A stretch of 64,000 bases of DNA from Vitellaria paradoxa (Eukaryota > Streptophyta > Magnoliopsida > Ericales > Sapotaceae). Shown one piece after another: positions 1-11,308 of the stretch (its first letter is position 1; each line of letters opens with the position of its first letter). The stretch covers positions 32,797,433 to 32,861,432 of the forward strand of contig CM034244.1 in assembly GCA_019916065.1 (NCBI GenBank). The letters are read 5' to 3'. The position numbers and the translations under genes are program-made. Below the pieces are notes generated by a model that had not been told where the DNA came from, did no database searches, and worked only from the letters and a program-made list of their open reading frames with translations.

Positions 1-180
1 TCATGGTGATGTAGTGTCACATTTAAGGAATTTTGTATGTAGTTTAGTTTCTTTTACTTTGTCCCTTTCTTCTTTTGAAAAAGATAAGTAAATTTTTATT
101 AAAAGAAAGTAACTCTTATACAAGCAAAGATTGGATGCAAATACAACATCCAATCAAATAGGAAAACCAATCAAAACCAA

Positions 181-3100
181 TTATCTCATCTGATCAAGGA
201 AACTCAAGAAAGAAAGTAGGTCTATCTCCCTTCCATCCCTCATCCAGTCATAAAGACACGTAAGAAAGTAGCTTTTAATCCTGAAAGATGGCCTACTCTC
301 ATTTTCAAAAATCCTCCTATTCCTCTCCTTCCAGGTCAGCCAGAACACACAAAATGGAATCACATTCCATATGGTTTTCTTATTCCCCCCAAGGGGCTGC
401 CCCCACCAAGCCAGTAAAAAATCTCTCAAACTCTATGGGAAGCACGTCTGCACATTAAAGCAAGAAGAAATCAAATTCCACATCTCAGCTGTTCACTGGC
501 AGTGTAGTAACATATGTGAAATAGACTCCTCCTGACTAAAGCATAATGGGCAACGATTAACTATGAAATAACCTCTGAGTTTGAAGTTGTCCATAGTTAG
601 AATTTTCCCCCTAACTGCACACTAAGAAAAGAATAGCACCCGAGGAGGGGCAGCAATCTTCCAAAGCTTCTGCCAAGGGAATGCATCGCTTGTGTGTCCT
701 TGCAGTGAAGAATAATAGGACCTGACAGTAAAGAACTCCTCCTTTGATGTATTCCAAACCATGGAGTCCTCAATATCCTCCAAATAGACATCATTTAGGA
801 GCTCAATAAGAGACAAGTAAGCATCCAATTCCCAATCATTCATGTTCCTGCGAAGGGTGACTACCCAGGTGCGGCTATGACCCATACCAATGCAGTAATC
901 TCTGATAAAAGCATCTTTGTTAACAGCTAAACCATAAATTTCCGGGAAAAGATCAGCTAGACAGCCAACATTCATCCAAGTGTGTCTCCAATATAGAATT
1001 TTGTCCCCTCTACCCAATCTCCACAAAATACAACTACCAAAATTCCTCCAGTTTTCCTAATTTCTCTCCAGATACTTGCTCCAATAGAGTTTGAACAAGG
1101 AGGTGTAATCCAACCACCCAGCTCCTCACCATATTTAATGGAAATGACTTTCTTCCAAAGTCTGCCATTATCCCTATGGAACCTCCATAGCCACTTACCC
1201 AATAGAGCTTCATTTTGCAGCTTTAAGTGTCTAATACCAATGCCTCCTGACTCAATTGGGGAACAAACTGTTTTCCAATTAACCAAGCTATGTTTGAAGA
1301 CTCCATCTCCTTTGCCCCAAAGGAAATTCCTTTGCAGACTCTCAAGCTCTTTAATTACAGAAACAGGAGCTTTAAACAGGGAAAGAAAGTAAGTTGGCAG
1401 GCTGGAAAGTACACTCTTAATCAGTGTGGTTCTTGCCCTAGTCGAGAGATATTTAGCCTTCCAAACAGCAATTCTATTCCTGCTTCTTTTCAGTACAGGT
1501 GCCCAGACCCTTTTAGATTTGAGATGAGTTCCCAATGGCAGGCTTAGATAAGTAGTTGGGAATGAACCTGATTTGCAACCCAAAATGTCTGCCAGTTCCT
1601 GAAGAGAAGATGGATCCCCAACAGAAAACACCTCAGATTTCCTCAAATTAATTCGCAATCCAGTGACTGCCTCGAAGCCCAGTAGAGTGCATCTCAGATG
1701 TCCCAGCTGCAGTTTATCAGCCCCGCAGAAAACCATGGAATCGTCAGCGAACAGTAAATGAGAAATGCTTATAGAATCCCTGCCACGATTTCTAACTGAG
1801 AAGCCATCTAACAAACCAGCCTCCTCCACTTTTATTAGCATTCTACTAAAGACTTCCATGACTATAATGAATAAGAAAGGGAAAAGAGGATCACCTTGTC
1901 TTAACCCTCTTGACGAAGCGAAGAAACCAATTGGAGATCCATTGAGCAAAATGGATAGCCGAACCGTGGAGATACACCAGTAGATCCATTGACACCACCT
2001 TTCACCAAAACCCATTCTTCTCATCAAGTAAATCAAGCAGTTCCAATTAACATGGTCGAAAGCTTTCTCAATATCCAATTTACATACAATCCCAGCTTCC
2101 TTTCTTTTAGTCTTTGAGCCTATAACTTCATTCGCAACAAGGACAGCATCCAGGATTTGCCTACCACCCACAAAGGCATTTTGAGAAATGGAAATGATTG
2201 GGTCCAGCACCTTTCGCAATCTGGTAGCAAGAACTTTTGCGATTAACTTATAGACAGCACCAACCAAACTTATTGGTCTGAAATCTCTAATATCTATTGC
2301 ACCAGCCTTCTTTGGGATCAAGGCAATAAAAGTGGAGTTCAAGCTTCTTACAAATCTGCAACTTTGATGGAAATCTGCAAAAACCAGCAGTAAATCTTCC
2401 TTGAAGATGCTCCAGCATTTTTGAAATAGAGCTAAAGTCCAACCATCTAGACCAGGAGCCTTTTCCCCACTTAAATCCATGAGAGCAGTAAAAATTTCAG
2501 ATTCCGAAAAAGGCTGTTCAATTCCTGCAGCTTCCTCAAGTCTGATGTGGGAGAAATTCAATTCATCGACCTTGGGTCTCCATTCTTCCTGTTCCGTGAA
2601 GAGCTGCTCATAAAAATTCAGTATTTCTTGCTTAATGAGCTCAGGATCTTCAGTTATATGGCCATTCACTCTTAACCTTTCAATCCAATTCTTCCTCTTG
2701 TTTGCCGAGGCTATTTTGTGAAAGAATTTTGTGTTTTTGTCCCCCTCCTTCAGCCACTTTATTCTTGATTTTTGCCTCCAACTGATTTCTTCCATTTTAG
2801 TCAATTTGTTCAGCTCCTTGATCTTGTCTTCTCTGATGCTTTTCTCTATTTCCGTAAGTCTTCTGTTATCATCAAGCAAATCTAACCTTTGGACTTCTTT
2901 CTCAAGCTGCAACTTTTGAGTTTCAATCCTACCAAAGACCTCTAAATTCCACCTTTTCAGATCAGTTTTTAAACATTTAAGTTTCTTTGTTAGCACATAA
3001 CTGGCACTACCATTGAATTTGAATTTGTAGGACTGCCACCAAGAGGCAATCAACTCAGGAAATCCATCCGCTTTAAGCCACATGTTTTCAAATCTAAAAG

Positions 3101-3818
3101 GTTTGGGCCCACACCTAAATCCCCTTCCATCCAACATCAAAGGAAAATGATCGGAAATTAATCGAGGCATAGCTTTTTGGATAATCTCAGGATAGTGATC
3201 TTCCCATTCGCTGGACACAAGAAACCTATCGATCCTGGACATACTCTTACAGTTGCTCCAGGTAAATCTGCTGCCATTCAGTGGCAGATCAATGCATTCC
3301 AAATCATTAATAAATTCTGAAAAAGTCTTCATCTGCTTTGAGCTGCGATTGCAGTTCCATTTCTCCTCCGCTGTTTTAACCATATTGAAGTCACCTCCCA
3401 TACACCAGGAGTGCTGCCAGCGGTTGACAGCGGCTCCAACTTCATCCAGGAATTCTGTTTTCAGGTTTCTGTCAACAGGGCCATAGACACCAGTGAATGA
3501 CCAAGTAAAGTTATCCTCATTGTGATTAAACAAGCAGGAAATTGAGAACATTCCAACTTCAAATTCAGCCATGGTTAAAATTCTGCTATCCCACATCACC
3601 AAAACACCTCCGGAAGCTCCAATAGCATCAATAGCAATCCATTTATACCTTTCTCCCCCCCATAGAGATCTGATGATGTATTCATCCATCCTTCCAATCT
3701 TAGTTTCCTGTAAACACAGTAAATCTGGTTTCCATTTTCTAAGTGAATTCTTTATTAGCATTCTTTTTGTTTGTCCACAACAACCTCTAACATTCCAGCT
3801 GATGATTCTCGGCTTCAT
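181..3818 (-). pseudogene. LINE A ORF2: endonuclease-reverse transcriptase, disrupted near 3' end
   Basis: The first 948 codons are open (3818 down to 972). An APE-type endonuclease comes first (SWNVRGC, LQETK, GVYGP, GGDFNM, SDHFPL). A non-LTR reverse transcriptase follows ([39 protein letters not shown], catalytic FADD). A frameshift near 1040 moves the C-terminal zf-RVT region to another frame (622-1026). Stops then occur at 622-624 and 493-495, where LINE B has Trp codons, and at 433-435. The end (181-429) reads [12 protein letters not shown] and [13 protein letters not shown]2 mediates target-primed reverse transcription in intact elements; this copy cannot make a full protein. Confidence 0.9.
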
Positions 3819-5446
3819 TCAAAACAAATAGGTAAGTATTCTCCAGAATTCCTGCCCCCTTTAATCTAGCACTGCCCTTTCTTATCATAAGAGATTGAGC
3901 ATTCCAAGTTCTTAAGCTCCCTGGAACCCCTTCTAGAGTGCACTGCTGGTTTTTTTTACCCTCCTTCAAATTAACTCCCCTTTTCTCTTCAATAGATATT
4001 AGGAGATCCATGAGCCTATTTTCAAAACCTTCACTTGAAATCCCAAGAATTTTCTTGAAGGATTTCATACGATTGATGACCCATTTGGAAATTAGCTTCT
4101 GATTAGAACCACAATCTCCCAACAGCAGAGGTTCATTAGTCCAATACCATTCTTCAGGTTTATAGGATGCCAGAGGTAGACAATCAATGGCTTTAACTTC
4201 CTTGCTGTCCTGACAGTTCAAAATGTCTGGGTAGAATTCAAGCACTGAATCAGATTTCATTCCAAAACTGCATTCAGAAGCTGAGTCTAGTCCAAAGCCA
4301 TCATCGGACTCATTGATCAACCTGTCTCCACTCGAAATATCTCCTAACTTCTGGTCCATCTTGAGGCCTTCTTTATTGACTGCAGGTTTGTAAGGAACAT
4401 CCCCCCTAAATTCTGAGGAAATTGCCTCATCCTTCTCCAGCATTTGGTGATTAGTATTTTTGTCGGCTGAGACTTTAAAGGCCTGATTCTTATGAATGAC
4501 CACATCAGAAGAGTCAATTAAGGTATTTATTGCATCAAATCTATTAAATGCCTGCAGGTTCTCCTTAGAGGACTGTGAATTTGAATTTGTAATGCCTCCA
4601 TTCAATGCATTTTTCCTATTTACCTTAATCCATTGAATCTTTCCACTGTCAAGACTGTTGTAATTACTGCTTCTTTTCAGATTTTGAGGCCCATTAATGT
4701 GTCTGACTCTCTGACTTCCAACGGCAGGAGCCATGGCCGAGAGAGTTGCAGTGTCACGCGCCGCCTCCTCCTTCCTCAACTCAGGCGGTCGGCTGCCGCC
4801 GGCAAACCTCTCGTAGTTCGAAGTCCAATCAACCCAAGGTCTTCGATCAACCCAAATTGGGCAGTCGTACAGGGAGTTTCCAACTCTGATTTTAACTGAG
4901 GCTGGAACATTTCTACCTTGTCCTTTAATTCTCAGATGAACCCACATCAAATGGGTTTGATTTAATGTTTCCTCTGCAGTTTCAAGGTAGCCTCCACAGT
5001 ATTCTCCTATGCTTTCAAAGATGCCTTTGTCCCATAGAAACACTGGCAGGCCAATCACTCTAATCCAGGTTGAATTCTGACTCCAGCCTCTTCGGTTGTA
5101 GCAACTCCAGCTATGCCATCTGTCCAAGAACAATGGCCTTCCGTTGAATGAGAACTTGCCTATCTTCCTTTCCACCAGCTCTTTAGAAGGAAAAATGAAC
5201 AGGAATGAATGAGAATCTAACTCTTTGATTTCCACCCCTCCAGGAATTCTCCAGTTTCTGTCCACCCAACTTTTCACAGCAGCAGGGTCCACTTTTTCTT
5301 GTATTAAGCCACCCATACTGCCTACTAAGCATCTAGACATTTGAAAACTTCTCTCCACGGCATCCTCAAAGTTAACTACCACAGATTTTTTATTGCCGCC
5401 AATGCATGAGCTTCTTAATCCAGATCGACTCCATTTTGGGAGACTT
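3787..5446 (-). pseudogene. LINE A ORF1, C-terminal part (DUF4283-like RNA-binding protein)
   Basis: About 550 residues that continue the frame of the piece ending at 9691. The N-terminal half of this piece (VVNFEDAVERSFQMSRCLVG..., RWHSWSCYNRRGWSQNSTWI..., WIRVIGLPVFLW) resembles the DUF4283-type domain of plant LINE ORF1/gag-like proteins. No clear CCHC zinc knuckle is seen. The C-terminal third has a segment conserved with LINE B (NRMKSFKKILGISS). It is open throughout; only the LINE B insertion breaks it. Confidence 0.8.
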
Positions 5447-5551
5447 TTTTTTTTTGAAAAGGATAAATAAAATTTTATATCAGAAATTCTGAAAAAGCAT
5501 CAAGAAGATGCTTGCAATACAAAAGAGCTGAACAAAATTGCACAAGCAAAG

Positions 5552-6740
5552 TCAGCTCAAATCATCAAGGAAATTAAAGAAAGAACAAAGGTTAAGATCA
5601 CTTCCTTCCCTTGCCCAACCATAGAGACAACTAAGGAAAACATTCTTAAGCTTCAGAACAGTCCTCGATTCATCTTCAAAGATTCTCCTATTGCGCTCTT
5701 TCCAAATAATCCAAAAAAGGCAATAAGGAACCAAGTTCCAAATCTTCTTTGAACCCTTTTTTAAATGTTGTCCCCACCAAGACAGCAGAAAACTCCCAAA
5801 ATCACCCGGGAGGCAAAAATGGACTCCAAAACAAATAAAGATCAAACTCCAAAGATCAGACAACCATTTGCAGTGAAGAAAGAGATGATCAATGGTTTCC
5901 TCATGACTTAGACAAAGCGGGCATCGATTAGCCAAAAGATAACCACGACGTTGCAGATTGTCAAGTGTCAAAATCTTGCCTTTGATGGTGCACCAGAAGA
6001 AGAAAATAACTCGCGTAGGAACAGAAGCTTTCCAAATTTTTAGCCAAGGAAAAACCTCATTACCACTATCGCCTTGAAGGAAAGAGAAAAAGGATTTCAC
6101 CGAGAATTCCTTATTCTTAGAGAGCTTCCAAATGATAGCATCATTAACCTTAGACAACTTGACAGTGTGTAAAAATTCCAATAGAGATAACAAGATATCA
6201 AACTCCCAGTCATTGACATTTCTGCGCAGCTTCACAGTCCAATTGGATTGGGAGTCAGCCCCATTACAGTAATCTGAGATTCTAGCATCTTTATTAACCG
6301 CAATAGCAAAGATTTCAGGAAATATATCAGAGAGACATCCAAAACCCGACCAATTCTGCTTCCAAAAGAAAATACGATCACCTTTCCCAACCTGCCACGT
6401 AATACAACTGCTGAAAGTCTGCCATAAGCTTCTAATACCACGCCATAAAGCAGTGCCATAAGGACTATGCACAGAAGCTGAGGACCACCCTCCAATGTCT
6501 TCCCCATATTTGATTGCAATCATCTTTTTCCAAAGCCTGTTATCCTCTTGTGTATATCTCCAAAGCCATTTACCTAATAAGGCATCATTATTAAGTTTCA
6601 ATTTCCGAAGACCAACACCACCTGTCTTCAAAGGTTTGCAAACTTCCTTCCAGTTCACAAGGCTATGTTTGTGAACCTCCTCATTTCTACCCCAAAGAAA
6701 ATCTCTTTGCAATCTTTCCAATTCCTTAATCACAGAAATT
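5552..6740 (-). pseudogene. LINE B ORF2, C-terminal part (end of RT, zf-RVT domain)
   Basis: About 396 open residues: SVIKELERLQRDFLWG, LLGKWLWRY, the Cys/His zf-RVT block RCPLCLSHEETIDHLFLHC, WWGQHLKKG and [15 protein letters not shown], then a stop at 5552. It is followed by TTATCCTTTTCAAAA and an A-tail abutting the target duplication. It lacks its own start; the N-terminal part is in the inverted segment starting at 7267. Confidence 0.88.
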
Positions 6741-7261
6741 CCAATTCCAATCTTTCCAAGGCTAGGAAAAACTTCATTTCTGGTTCCAGCTTAGTTCCTG
6801 CAAACTCAATTAATTATACTGATAGATCTGGAGTCGAGTTCTCCCTACAATCTAATGGGACTGAGCTATGTTCAGTGGATGAAACCAATTCTCCGGAATG
6901 TATCCCCCTTGCTACCTGCAGCCCAGAGGACTGGAATTCAGAACTGCTATTGCTAGGAAGCTGTGGAAACGATCAACAGCAAATTTCTTCTTGGGTCCTT
7001 AATAGAATGAAGTCTTTCAAGAAAATATTGGGGATCTCGAGTGATGATATAGAAGACAAACTTATGGATTTGTTGCAGTCTATTGAAGAGAAGAGAAGAA
7101 ATCAGCACACTGGTGAAAGGAAAAAGCAAAAAGGAAGCTACAAAGGTGCCCGGGAGCTTAAGAATCTGCAATGGTCATTATCCTATGAGAAGGGAGCTCA
7201 GCAGGATAATCTTATGGCTGCTTCTGGTGAGGGAAGAAGTAGGAAATCATTGTCTTTGTGA
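6741..7261 (+). pseudogene. LINE B ORF1, C-terminal fragment
   Basis: About 170 residues ending at TGA 7259-7261, five nt before the ORF2 ATG. NRMKSFKKILGISSDDIEDK matches LINE A ORF1. The 5' end was lost during reverse transcription and joins directly to the inverted junction near 6740. Unlike LINE A, ORF1 and ORF2 do not overlap here. Confidence 0.8.
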
Positions 7262-7266
7262 TTTAA

Positions 7267-9690
7267 ATGAAGCCTAAAATCCTAAGTTGGAATGTTAGAG
7301 GCTGCTGTGGTTTGGAGAAAAGAATGCTAATCAAATCCTCTCTTAAGGTTTGGCATCCTGATATTGTTTGCCTGCAGGAAACAAAGCTTAGCACCATTGA
7401 CATCTTCACTGTTAGATCTTTGTGGGGGAACAGTTGGGTGAAATGGGTTGCTCTTGACTCCTCTGGAGCTTCAGGTGGAATTTTAATTATGTGGGATGAT
7501 AGAAATCTGACTCTGCTAGAATCTGAAGTTGGCTCCTTCACTTTATCTTGCCTGTTTAAGCAGAAAGAGGATGAGGTCCTTTGGTCTTTCACCGGGGTTT
7601 ATGGACCAATAGATAACAATCTAAAAGCTGACTTCTTGGAAGAAGCTGGTGCTGCTGTGTTCCGATGGAATGTGCCTTGGTGTATGGGAGGTGATTTTAA
7701 TATGGTTAAAAACATGGAAGAAAAATGGAACTGTAAAGGGAGAACTAAATTCATGGATTTATTCTCTGATTTCATCAATGACTTATGTTGTGTTGACTTG
7801 CCTTTGAATGGCCACAAATTCACTTGGAGTAATAGTACTAGTAAATCTAGAATTGATAGATTTCTAGTGTCAAATGAGTGGGAAGACTTATTCCCTGAAG
7901 TCTCCCAAAAAGCACTTTCCAGAATTCTTTCAGATCACTTTCCAATTATGTTGGATGGGGGAGGATTAACAGGAGGGCCCAAACCTTTCAGGTTTGAAAA
8001 CATGTGGCTGCAGGTGACTGATTTTAAGGACATGATTGCTGCATGGTGGCATAGTTATTCTGTGCATGGCTCGGCTAGTTACAGATTGCTGCAAAAACTA
8101 TCTTTTCTTAAAGCTGATCTGAAAATATGGAATACTCAGGTGTTTGGGAGACTTGATTTTCAGAAATCACAGCTTGAAAAGGACATTCATCAGCTGGATT
8201 CTTTGGATGATATAGGTAAACTCACTGATTTGGATAGAAGCTGCAGAGAGAGTAAGCTTCAGGAGCTGAGGAATATTCTTAAAATGGAGGAGATTAGTTG
8301 GAGGCAAAAGTCTAGAGTTACTTGGCTCAAAGCAGGTGACAGAAACACAAAATTTTTCCATAAAATGGCCTCTGCGAATAAGAGAAGGAATTGGATTGAT
8401 AGAATGAGGATTAATGACTCCTTCACTGAAGATCCGAACATGATAAGACAAGGTATTTTACAATTCTACAAACATCTTTTCACAGAAGAGACTCATTGGA
8501 GACCTAAGGTAGATAATTTGGTTTTTTCCCAACTCAGCTCTTCTACTGCTGCTAGCTTGGAGAATCAGTTCACTGAGGAGGAAATTCATCAAGCTCTTAT
8601 GGGTCTTAATGGGGAAAAAGCACCAGGACCAGATGGGTGGACCATTGCCTTCTTTCAAAGCTGCTGGAATATTTTCAAAGAGGAATTCTTACAAGTGTTT
8701 GCTGAATTTCACCAGAATGGCAGATTTGTAAGGAGTATGAACACTACTTTCATCACTCTTGTTCCTAAGAAACCTGGTGCAGTTGAAGTTAAGGACTTGA
8801 GGCCCATTAGCCTGATTGGGGCTGTTTATAAAGTCCTCTCCAAAGTCCTTGCTAATAGACTTAAATCTGTCTTGGACCCACTGATTTCAGCTTCACAGAA
8901 TGCCTTCGTTAGCAGCAGACAGATTTTGGATGCTGTTTTGATTGCTAATGAGCTCTTGGATTCAAAGATTAAGAAGAAGGAAGCTGGTATTGTTTGCAAA
9001 CTGGACTTAGAGAAAGCTTTTGACCATGTAAATTGGAATTTTCTGATTTATTTGTTAGATAAAATGGGTTTTGGCAACAAATGGTGTCGATGGATTCACT
9101 GGTGCATTTCAACTGTCAGATTTTCTATCTTGATCAATGGCTCCCCTGAAGGTTTTTTTGCTTCTTCCCGAGGTTTGAGGCAAGGAGATCCCCTATCTCC
9201 TTTTCTTTTCATCCTTATTATGGAAGTCCTTAGCAAAATGCTTCAAAATGTTGAAAATGCTGGTTTTCTCAAAGGTTTTGTTATAGGTAATGCAAGCCCT
9301 CCTCTTAGCATTTCTCATCTATTATTTGCCGATGATTCTATCATTTTTTGTGGGGCTGACAAGCTACAATTAGGGCATCTTCGCTGCACTTTATTAGGCT
9401 TCGAAGCGGTGACTGGTTTAAAGATTAACCTCCAAAAATCTGAGATTATGGCTGTAGGTGTTCTGGATAATTTGAGTGACTTGGCAAATATTATGGGTTG
9501 CAAGGTTGGTTCCTTTCCTACTACCTACCTTGGATTGCCTTTGGGAGCTCCCTCCAAATCAAAACAAATCTGGAGTCCAGTTTTGGAGAGATGTAGGAGT
9601 AGGTTGGCTGGGTGGAAGCTCAAATATCTCTCGGCTGGAGCTAGGATTACACTTATTAAGAGTGTCCTTGCAAGTCTTCCTACTTATTTT
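7267..9690 (+). pseudogene. LINE B ORF2, N-terminal part: endonuclease and reverse transcriptase (inverted segment)
   Basis: 808 open codons from [20 protein letters not shown] to ...SLPTYF. The endonuclease motifs (LQETK, GVYGP, GGDFNM, SDHFPI) and the RT motifs ([43 protein letters not shown]) are all present. The frame runs on for 47 codons into LINE A DNA on the opposite strand (stop at 9831), which is not part of the protein. Close in sequence to LINE A ORF2, so the same family. Confidence 0.9.
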
Positions 9691-10254
9691 CCATTTTGGG
9701 AGACTTGCTGCCTGCAAATATGTTTTATGTGGTTGAACAGCCTCTGCTCTCCTCCTGTGCCAAACACCCGGTGGCAGCAAATCCTCCCTCGGCAGAGAGA
9801 GGTTCATTTGATAGTTGGGATGTCTGATTGACTCTAAAACATCCTTATTCAGGGTGAAAGTAGACAATATCTCAGCAAAGAACAACCAGCCTTGCCCAGC
9901 GCCAATCTCTAGTATACACATCACTCTTCTGCCATAAGGAGCAAACAGCCGAAGCTCCAATTTCCTTGCTTGACCGACCAAAATCCTGGAGCAAATCAAT
10001 GTTCTGCGACCACCTCGAAGACATCCCAACTGCAAAAACCCTCCGTTCTTCCTTTGCTCTTTCCTGCAAATCCTCTGCAACCATTGAAGTTCCTCCTTGA
10101 AAAGTAGCAAAACCTTAACATAACCCCTACCTCTTTCGGTCAGCCTTATACTTCTGAATCTTTGAGAATCTTCTTCAACATCAATTGTGACACCATCGGC
10201 ATGAAAAGATCGTCTAAAGTTCCTTTCATCATAGAGCTTATTGCCTGATCTCAT
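9691..10254 (-). pseudogene. LINE A ORF1, N-terminal part (split by insertion)
   Basis: Begins MRSGNKLYDERNFRRSFHAD, with an in-frame TAG just upstream that supports this ATG. About 188 basic, Arg-rich residues run to ...AASLPKW, where the LINE B target duplication begins. The frame continues exactly at 5446 after removal of LINE B and one target copy, giving one ORF of 735 residues. This N-terminal segment is of unknown function; in plant L1s ORF1 is the RNA-binding component. Confidence 0.8.
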
Positions 10255-10388
10255 TTTTCCTAGTATACTAAAGAGTTGAAATGGTGCACGTTAGCAAGGG
10301 GAAACTAAAGTGCACCGAGAGCATTGTAATAATGTTTGAGCCTACTTCCGAACAACTTACTATAGAAACACTTTGTCCCTTTCTTCTT

Positions 10389-11308
10389 ATAGATACATAT
10401 TTGTGATGTGTTGTTTTTTTAGTTTGTTTGTTTTTGTTTTGTTTTGTTTGTTTTGTTTTTTTTTTTGGAGGGGGGGATGTAAAGGACGGTTAGCCCAGGT
10501 CATTGAGTTTTCAATATTTCTAATGATGTCTATGGTAGCCTTGTATCCATAGGAGAACTCACCCCTAAAAGTTAGCTGTTAGGAGGAGGAAACTCAAGAT
10601 ATATGAACACTGCACCAGTATCCCATACTACCGATGTGGGACACATGCAACTCATATTACATATGTCCATGGATTGTAACAATATGACTGTTTTAATCAC
10701 TTGGTTTGGTATGAGGCCTCATTTTGTATTGGGCGACATACCCTTGAGCATACTACCAATATCCCATACTACCGATATTGGACACATGCAACTCATATTA
10801 CATATGCCCATGGATCGTAACAATATGACTGTTTAATCACTTGGCTTGGTGTGAGACCTCATTTTGTATTGGGCGACACACCCTTGAGCATATTTTAATA
10901 TAATTTACTCATCCGGTAAAAGAAATCCAGTTGATTTACTAGGGAAAGATACATTGCCATGGGAATCATACATTATGTTGCTTGTTACTATATAGCCTCA
11001 TCATGGTTCAAAATTTTCTCTAGTAGTGACTGTGAGCAGAAAGGGTAACAAAAAGCTAGCAATATTTGGGCATCCTAAGTTCCTGAGTGAAAAGCATGGT
11101 TTTTCTTGTTACAGTTCTATCATCAATTAGTATCATTTTTCCGTATCTAACATGAGGCAGCAATGGAAAATGTTTGCTTGTCTTTCAGATCAATGTTGTG
11201 AAAATCTTTTCAGATGTTATGTTAGGATATCCACCATTATTTCTCAGTTCAAGTTTCTACCAGATTTGCAAAATAGAATCATTCAAAATCTGGTTCACAT
11301 GAATGCAG
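10389..11308. other. ECM29 intron segment with a 141-bp tandem duplication
   Basis: It starts with a T/G-rich run (10405-10465). Units beginning tcccatactaccga at 10621 and 10762 form an approximate 141-bp tandem duplication (to about 10893) with a few differences, probably part of a decayed repeat. No exon with good splice sites is seen before 11309. Confidence 0.6.

Larger units (their letters stand above)
5431..9706 (-). mobile_element. LINE B: L1-like LINE with 5' inversion, nested in LINE A ORF1
   Basis: Flanked by the 16-bp direct repeat ccattttgggagactt (5431-5446 and 9691-9706). The 3' part lies on the minus strand (about 6740 to 5447) and ends in an A-tail. The 5' part lies on the plus strand (about 6741 to 9690). 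ORF2 sequence stops at SLPTYF at 9690 on the plus part and resumes at SVIKELERLQ near 6740 on the minus part, so the two are halves of one copy with only about eight codons lost. This is the twin-priming product known from L1 integration. Both halves are free of stops, so the insertion is younger than LINE A. Confidence 0.93.
56..10388 (-). mobile_element. LINE A: full-length L1-like plant LINE, interrupted by LINE B
   Basis: The two ends are flanked by the 19-bp direct repeat ACTTTGTCCCTTTCTTCTT (56-74 and 10370-10388), the target-site duplication. Minus-strand order is a short 5' UTR, ORF1 (start 10254), ORF2 (start 3818) and a 3' end with the tail TTATCTTTTTCAAAA near 77-100. Removing the nested LINE B leaves about 6.0 kb, normal for a full-length plant L1. 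ORF1 and ORF2 overlap by 32 nt (3787-3818). The element probably lies in an ECM29 intron, since ECM29 exons upstream of 11309 must be further left. It is decayed at the ORF2 3' end and should be inactive. Confidence 0.92.

Noticed and set aside
4633..4899. Plus-strand ORFs overlapping LINE ORFs (1138-4899 region)
   Set aside because: They are antisense shadows of LINE A ORF1 and ORF2, whose domains are clear on the minus strand.
6665..6740. Start of LINE B ORF1 frame upstream of 6741
   Set aside because: The open frame extends into antisense ORF2 sequence across the inversion junction, so the reading before about 6741 is not ORF1.
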